A stretch of 64,000 nucleotides of DNA from Pyricularia pennisetigena (Eukaryota; Ascomycota; Sordariomycetes; Magnaporthales; Pyriculariaceae), in assembly GCF_004337985.1 (NCBI RefSeq), contig NC_043740.1, forward strand, positions 3,719,030-3,783,029, read 5' to 3'. The notes under the pieces were generated by a model. The model made no database searches, was not told the DNA's origin, and saw only the letters and a list, made by a program, of their open reading frames with translations. How positions within the stretch are numbered: position 1 is the first letter of the stretch; every line of letters starts with the position of its first letter. Below, in pieces: positions 9,833 to 20,424 of the stretch. The translations under genes and the position numbers were made by a program.

Positions 9833-10984
9833 ATGGCGCCCTTCCAACTCCTCGACCCCAGGGAGGAGGAGGAACTCCATAAATCACGCCTCCTTAACAT
9901 CGAGGAGAAGCCATTCAAGCGAATTACGAAACGCATGCAGACGCTTCACGCCGCTGCAAGGTGGGGAAAGCAACCGGCATCAGCAAACGCGACAACGATA
10001 GCCAGCCCGACCGCCGCCGAGACGAACCAGAATGGCACCACCACCAGCCGACCGCCGACATCGGGCGGCGCACCAGCGCCGGTTTCAGAAGAGCTGCAGA
10101 CCCTCCGCCAGGAGCTGACGCTCGACTTCGCCGCCTTCGACAGCACGGTCGCGCGGCTGCAGTTCCTGATGCGGGCCAACGAGGAGGAGCGCCGACGGTA
10201 CGGGGAGGACCGGGAGCAGATCCTAGCCGAGTGCGAAGATGTGCGGAGCAACACGGCGTCGCTGCGGACGCAGCTGGACGAGGCGCGCGCACGGCTCGAG
10301 CAGCGCAAGAAGTTCGACGTGCTGGCCGAGAGCATCACGAGCAACCGTATGCTCAAGTCGCGGGCCGACCAGGAGCGGAACCTGTCCAAACTGGCCGAGG
10401 AGTGCGCGCAGCTGCAGGAGGAGATCAGCCAGAACACCACGACGCTGCGCGAGCGCAAGGACCAGTTCGAGCGCATCATGGACGAGGCCCACCGCCTGCG
10501 CAGGCAGATCCGCGACGAGAACGACGAGGTCGACAGGAGAGAGGGTATGGGCGAAGACGAAGGAGGCGAGGCTGACGGCCATACACCGAGGCCCGGCATC
10601 GCCAGCGGCAACGCGACGCCACTCCCCCATGCCGTGCCGCAGAGGGCCCTGGCCGGATCTACGCTGGGCAGTAGGACCCCCGCGATGGAGAGCCCAGCTC
10701 CACAGGACTCGCTGAAGCCGACCCCCGACCCGGTAGGGAGCTTCAGCCAGGGCGGCGGCCGGAGCGATAGCCAAGACGGCGCAGGGGCAACCCCGGCGGC
10801 CTCGACGGGCGCAGACGCCCGGAATGGCGAGGGCGAGGGCGAGGACGTTGACATGGACGATGTAGGCGACAGGCAGGCTGGCGATGATGGAACCCCAAGA
10901 AACACCGACGCCCAGGGTGAGGGTACTCCGCGGATCATGGTCGATGGTCCGCAAGTTGTGGAGGAGAAGATGGATACTACCTAG
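9833..10984 (+). CDS. THOC7: THO complex subunit 7 (THOC7/Mft1-type)
   Basis: This is a subunit of the THO/TREX complex, which couples transcription to mRNA packaging and export. It has a single exon of 383 aa from ATG 9833; upstream in-frame codons lack an ATG. The N terminus (DPREEEELHKSRLLNIEEKP) is the fungal form of the THOC7 start. Residues ~85-245 are almost continuous coiled coil, including RKKFDVLAESI followed by QERNLSKLAEECAQLQEEI and RKDQFERIMDEAHRLRRQI. These match the THOC7 pattern of Arg/Lys-Lys...Asp-x-Leu-Ala and Lys-x-Gln-Phe blocks. The last ~135 residues are Gly/Pro/Ser/Asp-rich and disordered, and much longer than in animals. The gene converges on TBCA. Confidence 0.87.
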   Translation: MAPFQLLDPREEEELHKSRLLNIEEKPFKRITKRMQTLHAAARWGKQPASANATTIASPTAAETNQNGTTTSRPPTSGGAPAPVSEELQTLRQELTLDFAAFDSTVARLQFLMRANEEERRRYGEDREQILAECEDVRSNTASLRTQLDEARARLEQRKKFDVLAESITSNRMLKSRADQERNLSKLAEECAQLQEEISQNTTTLRERKDQFERIMDEAHRLRRQIRDENDEVDRREGMGEDEGGEADGHTPRPGIASGNATPLPHAVPQRALAGSTLGSRTPAMESPAPQDSLKPTPDPVGSFSQGGGRSDSQDGAGATPAASTGADARNGEGEGEDVDMDDVGDRQAGDDGTPRNTDAQGEGTPRIMVDGPQVVEEKMDTT

Positions 10985-11367
10985 CAGGACCGCTGCTTCA
11001 CTACGCGCAAATTTTCATACTTAAAATTGGCGGCCGCAAGGCCGTAGTGGGCGCTTTGAACTTAGTCCCCAGAGTGGAAAGCAAGCGAATGATTGGGAGT
11101 CGGGCGTGTAAAGCTAGATCTTGACACTGCCCCCTAATACGAACATCAAGCAGCATGTCTACCTTGAAAAGTCCCATTCCACAGTTACCTTATCTAATAC
11201 GTTGGACCATGTCCTTGGCTCAAGTGAAAACGGTGCATGCAACGTGTGACATATTCCCGAGGCGCTAGTCAACTACTAACATTCTTTTAGTTGCTCTTTA
11301 ATCAGGAAGAAGCTTTGCAAGGGGAAGGAAACAGACACCTTCTGGGCTTGTTCCAACAAGAAAGTCC
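10985..11367. other. Convergent 3' intergenic region (THOC7 / TBCA)
   Basis: A 383-bp spacer between converging genes; nothing beyond presumed 3' UTRs is visible. Confidence 0.5.
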
Positions 11368-11823
11368 TTACTCGGCAGCCTCGGCCCCATTCTGTTGCGT
11401 CTTTGCAGACTCGAGAGCCTCGTTGGCCTTCTTCAGGTCCTCCGCAGGCGTGTGCTCCTTGCTCTCGCTCAGCGCAATCTGCTCCTCAAGCTTTCGCACA
11501 GCCTCATCGATCTTGACCCGCAGCGGTTCAAACACCCTCTCGGTCTCTTGTATTGCCGTTTCCTGTTTTGATGACAAACAGAGGTCAGGTCAGATCGATT
11601 GCAGAATCAGAGGCTGTTTTTTCCCCCTAGTATTGAAGTTGGGTCAAGAACAAACCATCTGCTTAATCATAAAATTGTCATTGTAACCCGCGTCAGGGCC
11701 CAGTGACTGCTTCTCCTGGGCGAGCTTTTCCTTTTGCTGCGTGAGCTCCTTGCGATAATATCTCTCCTCCTTGACGAGCCGCGAGACGGAGCCCGTCGCG
11801 ATGCTGAGTTGGCTTGGTGCCAT
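11368..11823 (-). CDS. TBCA: Tubulin-binding cofactor A
   Basis: This beta-tubulin chaperone (Rbl2 in yeast) captures folding intermediates released from CCT. Exons 11823-11656 and 11562-11368 join at a GTTTGT donor and a CAG acceptor to 120 aa, the family length. The start MAPSQLSIATGSVSRLVKEERYY shows the diagnostic TBCA pattern (Leu-x-Ile-x-Thr-x-x-Val-x-Arg-Leu-x-Lys-Glu). The body is an all-helical bundle rich in Lys/Glu, with the second-exon segment ETERVFEPLRVKIDEAVRKLE. The C-terminal 20 residues (KKANEALESAKTQQNGAEAA) are low complexity. The donor GTTTGT is weaker than others in the window, but no other join keeps the family sequence. Confidence 0.95.
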
Positions 11824-12877
11824 GGTTTGTTTGGCTCTTGAAATCTGGGGCGAACTTATTTTATTCCCCCCCCCCCCTTTTTTCTTCTTTTCTTTTATCT
11901 TTTTTTTTTTTATTTTTTTTATTTTTTTTACCGGCCTTCGCTTGTCTCGGTTGGCTTGCTTTTGATTTTATGTATTGGAGAATGGGATGAATCCTGTAGT
12001 CCTGCCTAGGGTTAAATAAACGGAAAATGAAGAAACCTCTAGAACTACACTGATAGAAAACAGGTGAGAGCTGGGTGAGCGTCTGTTTACTTTCTCCTTG
12101 CCTGCTTGCTGCCTGGCGGGCCGACTACGCTAAAACGAAGGGGAGTGAATATGACGGAGGTGGTGGGGGTGGGTGGGGTCAACAAACACCATTGGAGAAC
12201 TTGAGCTGGCATGAACTTTGCTTTGTCTATGCATAGATCAAAGGGCAATTATCATAGCGTTGAGTTGCTAAGCGCAAGCATATTGCTTGTGGGACAATAC
12301 TTCACCAAAAGGAACGGGGAAAACTGGTGAACCGAAAAACTCCAAGTGTCCAAAGCCTCGTCTTGACCAGATGCGACGAAAGCTGTGGCTACCCAAGAGC
12401 CTCGTTTTGTATGCTACAATACTTTCTATCTAGAATTCTCGTTAACAACCGTGTCCAGCCAGGCCTTACTTGTTCTAGAAAAGTCAACCAGACAACGGCC
12501 TTTCCAGCCCAAGAGCTTCCTCAACCAGAGACACCCCAATACACACCGAGGTTTTCGAAAAAGCCAATACAAATGCTAATCCCCTTTCCCAGGGAGTATC
12601 AAAATGGTATTTCCCCCCAAACTCGAAATCAATCGTCCAAAAGACGCCAGAACGCCACTTGGTCGCGTGACGCAAACAGTAGTAAATGGAAACCACCCAC
12701 AAAGAGAAAAGAACAAAAGGAAAGACACAAAAATCAGCGACATGGTAATAGTAGCTCCAGAACGCTCCCCAAGAACCCGAACAGCCGCAGGGCATGCCTG
12801 TGAATATATACAGCGGAAGCGAGACTTGCTGCTAGTCTCCAAGAGAAAGAAAAGCCTTGTAAAGCAAATGGACGGAA
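11824..12877. promoter_or_regulatory. TBCA promoter/leader and RAD21 3' flank
   Basis: About 1.05 kb without a recognised gene. A C run (about 11866-11878) next to T-rich DNA (11879-11935) lies just upstream of TBCA, so its mRNA leader would be A/G-rich. ORFs at 12327-13047 have no conserved features. Confidence 0.5.
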
Positions 12878-14839
12878 TTATGCCTCGACTGATACAGCGG
12901 GAGCGCTCGTGGCTGCTGGCTCGGGCTCGTCGACTTGCGAGGCCATCTCGCCACCAGCCTCTCTCTCGGCCCAAGCTCCCCAGAGTCCCCTCTTGCCACG
13001 TATGCGAATGGGTCCACCAAGCACTCCCTCGGGCTGCTCGACTTTGATGGCATCCTTGGTGGCCAGAACAAGGCACTCGAAAAACATCTTGGTCGCATCT
13101 GCCTTTGTCGTCCTGCTTTCTGGGAGAAGCTCCTGGAAGACGACAGACGTGTTCTTGCGTTTCTCCGCATCCGTAGCGGCCTCCGGTCCGAAGAGATCAC
13201 GCAAAATGTGGACGGCATGCTTGGTGCCGATAGAAATTGGTCCGCTGTCGGCAGGGAGAGTCTGCGGTGCTACCGTGTCGTCAAACGCGGGCATCGCAGT
13301 CACATTTTCGTATCCAGTGTCATCGTGCTGCTCGGAGCCTTCGTCTGCGGGTATCTCAAGAACAGTTCCTTCCGGTCTGGCAGTCTGGTCCGCAGAGTCG
13401 TCGCCGCCAACGTTGAGCTGCTCCTCGTCGTCACCAAGCTCGAGACGAGGCGACTTGGACTGTCCTTGGTCGTCCCCACTTTCGATATCAGCAACTCCAC
13501 TATCCCGCTTGCGCTTAAGATCATTGATGGGGCGGATAGACTCCAGCGACAACAATCCTTTTAGCTCAGGAGCCCATTCTTCACTCCTCGACTCCAGAAT
13601 GACGTTTGAAACGAAGCCACCACTCTTTTGCATGTCCAATAGGGTGAGAAGGTAAGGCTCATTGGGGACAAACGTCTGCGGCTTCAGGATGTTATCATGG
13701 TGGGCTTGCTGGTCTCGGATATGGTTGCTTGTCAGCATGGTGTCAGTGTCCGGCACAATAGCACGTCGCTTCTTTGCCCGCTGCGGCGCCTTCATTGTGA
13801 TGGTCTTTTCTGTGTCGTCGCCCGGTTCGTACATGTCCCCGTTCATGGTGCGCGAGAACTCCATCTCCATCTCGTTCGCGAATGCTGGGTCAATGTCAGA
13901 TAGGGGTGATTCTGAGATGCGAGCGCGTTCGGGAGCAACATCTATCAGCCCCTGAGGCATGGCTGACGCGTCGCCAATGTTGAAGTCCATGTCGTCGTCA
14001 AACATGGGAATGTCGCCTTCCACATCAGCGATGCGGACTTGCTCCTCATCGCCGAATTCAAGACCTAAAGACGTGTCTCGTTCCTTGGAAGGACCGAGCT
14101 CGCTGATCATATCGTCCTCCACGTCCCTGGCAGCTGGCGCATCACGTCCAGTTTCCACCACGGTTTCATCCATGTCCAAGTCCAAGCCAAAGTCCAACTC
14201 CAGGTCCTCCTCCATGTCAGCTACCTTTAGGTTGAGCTCAGTCCGTGACTCATCCTGGAGGAACTGGCTGTTGTTGAAGTCTTCCTGTAGGTTAATCTCG
14301 CGGTTGCTAACTCTGCCCTTGCGTCCAAGCTGTTGCGAAGTCGTGAAATCGTCGAAGTTGATCGTTGGCTCTGGCGGAAGATCATCAAGGTTATCATGCG
14401 GCGTGATGCGATCTTGAAGCATGAGCGATTCGCGGTTGGGTAGATGCAGATTAGTCGGCAAGTCATTGTTGCCAGACGACCGGAAGGCCTATTGCACAAG
14501 TTAGGTCAGCACAAGGTCCACATGATGGCTGGCATGCGCGGAGCGCTATCAGACTCAACTGGAGCGGCGCACCATTTTTATCTTCATCAAAGCTTCGTTG
14601 CAGTCTTCCAGCAAGTAACGCGCTTTCCGGCTGTAGATTCTCACGACACCGAGGAGCAATTGACCACTCAATCGCAGAGCTAGTGGGGCTTCTTCGCTGG
14701 GTTGAATGATCTGTTCAACGCTGTGCCGCAAATTTGACTGCAGGATGTGGGCTTTGGAGAGCTTGCGCTCCATGTTTGCCGCCAACCATACCCGCGACAG
14801 TGGCCCCGTGGTCCGGAGCAGGGTATCTGAATAAAACAT
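12878..14839 (-). CDS. RAD21: Cohesin kleisin subunit Rad21/Scc1/Mcd1
   Basis: This alpha-kleisin closes the Smc1-Smc3 cohesin ring and is cut by separase at anaphase. Exons 14839-14573 and 14488-12878 give 625 aa. The N-terminal Rad21/Rec8 domain (1-~110) starts [27 protein letters not shown] and crosses the intron at [13 protein letters not shown]. The middle is acidic and disordered. The C-terminal winged helix (~555-610) has [20 protein letters not shown]. Two candidate separase motifs are visible: ETGR at 201-204 and SLESIR with Glu at 405. The sequence fits mitotic Rad21 better than meiotic Rec8, although I judged this by eye. The gene is divergent from PMR1. Confidence 0.94.
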
Positions 14840-15742
14840 GGCGAATGCTGCAAAATAGGAGTGAAACTGCTAAAAGTGTATTGATGGTGATTTTTGAGGC
14901 CAATTGAGAAGGGTGTGGCGATGTTTGTGGAAGCTGAAGTTGTCGCGACTCGAGGTTCACGAGAAACAGGGCGCGTGTTTTTGTTGTTGTTGTTGCTGTG
15001 CCAGGATTTGGAGTCGCGCAAGATTTTGGGGAATTCAGCAGCGCCAAACCTACGGCGCAAAGCGACGCAGTGGTGCTAACAGCGCGCAGCAACTTTTTAG
15101 AACCTCCAAATTCAAAAGAGTGATTCCCAAGCAAGTCGCGGCAGCAATAAAAACGCGACGGCTGTGGATGTTGATGAGGTAAAAGGACGCAAAAACCAAC
15201 GGGGGGAAACGGCAGAGGGGACGATGGGTTGGAAAACGGGCGAGATTGATCGAAAAGGTCTCGGGGCGGTCGGTCGGTCGACCCTGCAAAATCTGGTGGC
15301 TGGGGCCGCTGGGCTCGCGTTCCTGGGCGAGAGAGAGCTGTCGGCTCCCCGACTGATGGCCCGTGCTTCGTGTATCAAGTGACGTAAGCATTGGCTTGCG
15401 CGCCTCGTTCCGCGCGCTGCTATATGATCACGTGGTAAGAAGGCCTGGTCCAGTATTAATAGAAATATAAACTACGAGCTAGCAAAGCTACGGTACATTA
15501 TTCGATTGGTTTTCATAAGGTATGTGTCTGAGGGAGATATGTACATTGTCAATTTAATTTTTTATTCCCAAATCCAAACCTTCTGAGTGGATTATTGTTG
15601 TTTTGCAGGTATGAACTTGTCAACGCCAAGTCTTGCATCTGACAAGTCCACCTGATTGATAGATACATGAACCGCACTGATCAGTCTCCCCCAAAAATAG
15701 ACTGGAGGTGGTTTAATAAAAAGATATATCCAAGCTACTTAT

Positions 15743-15762
15743 GTAGGTAGGTAACTACCTAC
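15743..15762. repeat. Perfect inverted repeat, 8-bp arms, 4-nt loop
   Basis: GTAGGTAG, loop GTAA, CTACCTAC. The AGGTA/TACCT word recurs in most long intergenic stretches of this window. Confidence 0.85.
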
Positions 15763-16374
15763 CTTCCGTTCGTCCCTACCATCAAAATCTACCTAGGCTT
15801 GCTAGGCTTGCTAGCCCATATATAGGCAGGTCTGATAATTTGTTAAGATGGGAAGAAAGATGTCGGGATACCCCGTCCGAAAATGCGCTAGCTTCAAGTC
15901 TGGTCAAAAAAGAACCAAAAGCAGGTTCGAATTGGATTTGAGGCTCTCTTGGCTCTCTCAACTCTACCCCGGCTCTTTGGGTGTGGGCCGGAGTGGACCC
16001 CATCGCGCCAAGAAGTGTCTTTTTTCAGTAAAGGTGTCCCGGGTTTCTGCGCCCAGCCAGGGAGAGCTTCTATTGGTTCTGCATTGGATGCAGGTCCGCG
16101 ACGCCAACCAGTCAAAAAAAGTAACTCGAGACATTCTGCCTTCCTTGGGATCATAAGCACGACTGTTGGCCAGAACCAGGAACCACAGTCGTTGCACCAA
16201 CAGATCACCCATCTGATCATCAACCTCGAGCTTTATCTGCACAACTACCACGGAGCTGCCAGCTTTATCCGCGGCATTTATTTCTCCCCGATAACACTCT
16301 AATCGTCATTGCTAGACAAAGACACTTTTGCACTCGACACCTTGCATTTTTCCCATGCATCAACATCTAATCTC

Positions 16375-16480
16375 GTACGTACTGCTTAGTGTGATTTTTT
16401 TTTGTGTGTGTTTGCAGTTCTCTTCATGTCTGTGCTGATAAGCATGTCCTTACTAACCAACACCGACTTGGATTTTATAG
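16375..16480 (+). other. Probable 5'-UTR intron of PMR1
   Basis: Donor GTACGT at 16375, a perfect TACTAAC branch point at 16451-16457, and acceptor TATAG ending at 16480 lie 69 nt before the PMR1 ATG. The 23-nt branch-to-acceptor distance and the 106-nt length fit fungal introns. I infer that the transcript is spliced here. Confidence 0.65.
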
Positions 16481-16549
16481 ATAGACTCTGCATTTGCCGG
16501 GGTTCATGATCGTCGTCTCCCTCGCCAGCCCCTTAAGCCAACCGACACC

Positions 16550-19500
16550 ATGGAGAAGGGACGCGATGGTGTCAATGGCACCCCCTTGATGGGCGCACAT
16601 GATGAAATCGAAAGATCACAGTCTAGGACACCCGGCGGCCATACTCGCACTACGTCGTATCAATCCAGAGAACTGGCCGAGGATTTCTCTTACTTGACAC
16701 CGAGCGAAACCGCCACCAGATTACAAACTTCGTTAACTCATGGCCTGACGGCTACCGAAGCCTTGCGACGACAGCAAGTCCATGGACTCAACGAGATCCC
16801 CCACGAACCCCCAGAACCGCTTTGGTTGCGCTTTATTGGTCAGTTCAAGGAGCCATTGATCCTGCTGCTCCTTGCATCGGCGGCTGCCTCCATATTTCTC
16901 GGGAATACGGACGATGCTGTGAGCATAACGGTTGCGGTAACAATTGTAGTCACGGTCGGATTCGTGCAGGAATACAGATCTGAAAAGTCTATCGAGGCTT
17001 TGAGCCACCTGGTCCCAGACCACGCCCACCTCATTCGCAACTCTGCCACCAAGCCCGCGCAGTCTCGATTAACGACCTGGCCTGCTAATAATGGCCCAGC
17101 TGATGACGAGGCCCCAGAGCCAACTGCTTCAGGCGCGACTACCCCGGGGGAGGCGGCGTTGGAGGCAACATCGGTAAAAGTTATGGCTGAACAGCTTGTC
17201 CCCGGCGACCTTGTTATCTTCACCACGGGGGACCGCATCCCTGCAGACATTCGTGTGACGAAAGCGACCGACTTGACCATCGACGCCTCTAATCTTACCG
17301 GGGAGAACGAGCCAGAACGTCTCACGGCTGCGCCGCGCCCCCGAGGTGCTCGGCCATTGACCCCTTACGCAGGGTCTAGTCTACAGCTGCCCAGCCCTAC
17401 GTTCGCGACGCAATCCGCGCCTGAATTTAGCAGTCAGGCCGGAGACGACCTGAGCCATGAGCCCAAGAACGTGGCGTATATGGGCACATTGGTTCGATCT
17501 GGACACGGACAAGGAATAGTCTTTGCCACCGGGGGAAATACCCATTTCGGCACTATCTCGCTAAGCGTATCCGGCACCGAAAGCCCTCGTTCGCCTTTGC
17601 AGCTTTCAATGGACGAACTGGGTGGGCAGCTCAGCAAGTTTTCGTTTGTCGTCATCGGCTTTATCTCTCTCATTGGATTCCTTCAGGGGAAGAAATTGCT
17701 AGAGATCTTTACCATATCCATCTCTCTCGCTGTGGCCGCTATCCCCGAAGGCCTTCCCATCATTGTAACGGTGACTCTCGCGCTTGGTGTACATCGCATG
17801 GCCAAGCGCAATGCCATCGTCAGGAAGATGCCCAAAGTGGAGACTCTTGGATCGGTGAACGTTGTTTGCACAGACAAGACAGGCACCCTCACCATGAATC
17901 ACATGACCACCACAAAGATGTGGTATTTTGGACAGCAGAGCTCAGTCAGCGTGGACTCTGACGATGAGTTCACCGAGATCAAGCCAGATGCTGCAACCTT
18001 GAGAATTCTGCGCATTGGAAACATCGCGAACAACGCACGCCTTGCGCATCAGTACACCGAGAACGGCGCAGCTGCTAGGGCCGTCCTGTCCTCAACCCTC
18101 GGCAAGAATGAGCACAGTTCGACATATACTCGCTGGGTTGGACAGCCCACCGATGTGGCCATGCTTGACCTACTGGACAGGTTCAAGGAGCATGACGTTA
18201 GGGGGTCCGTTGGGCCACGTACTACCGAGACTCCGTTCAGCTCTGAGAGGAAATGGATGGGTGTCACCATCGGCGCCGAGGGTGGTAGCAGAAACGATAA
18301 GGAGTTCGCTTACATCAAGGGCGCCATCGACCGAGTTTTGGCGAGTTGTGACACGTACATCACTGGAGAAGGCAGGGAGTTTGTCCTTGACTCTAATCGA
18401 CGCCAGGAGGCCATCCAGGCCGCAGAGCAAATGGCAGCTAAGGGCTTGCGTGTGCTCGCGTTTGCAAGCGGTGCAGTCAGCAAGACTACTAGAGGAAAGG
18501 GATCGATCGCATCGGCGACTAGGAGCAGCACTCCTGCTGGAAACAACTCGGAAGACGGTCAACCTGCTACTAATGAGGAGCCTTACACCGGCTTGACCTT
18601 TGCGGGGCTGGTCGGTATGAGCGACCCGCCCCGGCCTGGGGTAGCGCGCTCCATCAGAAAGCTGATGCGCGGCGGCGTCAAAGTCATCATGATTACCGGT
18701 GATGCTGAAACCACGGCAGTAGCCATTGGCAGACAGCTAGGAATGCACATCGCAGCTCCCATTGAGCATGGTGATAACCAAGTCAGCGTCCGTCCGGTTC
18801 TCCGTGGCGAGGAGGTGGATGCCATGACAGAGGAGGAGCTGGCTCAGGCGATGCAGACCACGACGGTGTTCGCGCGGACCAATCCCGACCACAAGATGAA
18901 GATTATCCGCGCCCTCCAGATGCGTGGCGACATCGTTGCTATGACCGGAGATGGTGTGAACGACGCGCCTGCTCTGAAGAAGGCGGACATTGGAATCGCT
19001 ATGGGAAGGCAAGGCACCGACGTGGCCAAGGAGGCGGCCGACATGATTTTGACCGATGACGACTTCTCGACGATTCTCCACGCCATCGAGGAGGGCAAGG
19101 GCATTTTCAACAACATTCAGAACTTTTTGACATTCCAGCTGAGCACCAGCGCTGCTGGGTTGTCCCTCGTCTTGCTCTGCACAGCGCTCGGGTTCAAGTC
19201 GCCGCTCAATGCCATGCAGATCTTGTGGATCAGTGAGTAGAGACCAAAATGGACATGAATTTCGGGACTGGCCAGGCTCCAATGGCTTTCTAACAAGGTT
19301 GTGAATACAGACATCATCATGGATGGACCTCCGGCTCAATCACTGGGTGTGGAGGCTGTTGACAAGGACGTTATGAACCGACCGCCTCGCAAGCGCAACG
19401 ACCCTGTACTTACGCGGGCCGTTATTCAGCGCGTTGCGCAGTCGGCCGCTATTGTGATGGTCGGCACTATGCTAGTGTACACGCACGAGATGCTGGAGGA

Positions 19501-19849
19501 CAGGCAGGTGACACGACGTGACACGACCATGACTTTTACATGCTTTGTGCTGTTTGATATGTTCAACGCACTCGCCTGCCGGTCAGAATCCAAGTCGATA
19601 CTGCGAGGAGAGATAGGCTTGTTCCACAACACCCTCTTCAACTGGGCTGTTTCGTTGAGCATTGCCGGACAGCTGCTTGTGATATACTTCCCCTGGTTGC
19701 AGGAAGTATTTCAGACTGAGGCGCTGGGCTTCATGGATTTGGTGCGGCTTGTATTGATATGCAGCACCGTTTTCTGGGCGGACGAGCTGCGGAAGTGGCT
19801 CAAATATGGGCGGAGAAGAGTTGGCAGCAACTACAGCCAAGCTGTGTAA
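16550..19849 (+). CDS. PMR1: Golgi Ca2+/Mn2+ P-type ATPase (SPCA, Pmr1)
   Basis: This pump moves cytosolic Ca2+ and Mn2+ into the Golgi for glycosylation, sorting and Mn detoxification. Exons 16550-19232 and 19311-19849 give 1073 aa. Visible P2A motifs are the actuator TGEN at 250-253 (the SPCA/SERCA loop is often TGES), PEGLP at 399-403 in M4, the phosphorylation site CTDKTGTLT with Asp442, and the hinge TGDGVNDAP with Asp801 and Asp805. M6 [15 protein letters not shown] begins at the exon junction. Two Pro/Ser/Ala-rich insertions (about 168-207 and 262-300) enlarge the actuator region relative to yeast Pmr1. There is no long calmodulin-binding tail as in PMCA. The ATG sits just after a probable 5'-UTR intron. 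SPCA fits better than SERCA because of the short C terminus. Confidence 0.95.
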
Positions 19850-20424
19850 AAGTAAATATCTATGCAGTGTACGTAATTGTCTGCTTGCCTTGGTTTAATA
19901 TGATTTGCTTTACTTTTATTAGTTGATCCTGTTGGGCAAAAAGATTGCAAATCACCGATATGGAAGCAAACAAAGCATCCGATATGTTGTTCCCTTGCTT
20001 TTAGCCCCATTGTATGTATAATTCATATCCACAACTACCCAATGAATGACGGCCGTTTTGATGATGTGGCCCTAAACAACTACAGTAGGGACGTAACAAT
20101 ATCGTAAGCTTGCAGGCCTGAAGCTTGGGACAAGTAGTAGAGTTTTAGCCCTGCACCCTGCTGTGGACTTGCCCCGCTACCCCGAACCCAGGACGCAAGT
20201 GCGTACCGTTGGATTCGGCGCGACCCATGCAGCGCAGTCCATGATCTGGCCGTCCCCGAGTAATCAGCCACCTTACTTCTTGACCTGTGCAACGCCACGA
20301 AAGATAAACCACGGAGGGGATCGAGCAACAAATTTGACCGGTAAACATCCCCTCCGCAAGACGCACGGCCTACGAGTCTCGCATTGCCGGACGATATGAG
20401 CCGACATTGCACAAGACGGCGCAA
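19850..20424. promoter_or_regulatory. PMR1 3' region and COG4 promoter
   Basis: A 575-bp spacer with no recognised gene; it must contain the PMR1 terminator and the COG4 promoter. Confidence 0.5.

Larger units (their letters stand above)
14840..16549. promoter_or_regulatory. Divergent region RAD21 / PMR1 (1.7 kb)
   Basis: This region holds both promoters. Visible features are a perfect 8-bp inverted repeat at 15743-15762, a tandem copy of the 9-mer CTAGGCTTG near 15793-15816, and a well-formed 5'-UTR intron of PMR1 at 16375-16480. No protein gene is recognised. Reading frames on both strands at 15050-15390 and 15850-16300 lack conserved features. Confidence 0.55.

Noticed and set aside
12604..13047. 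Plus-strand ORF at the RAD21 3' end
   Set aside because: It overlaps RAD21 coding sequence and has no recognisable family.
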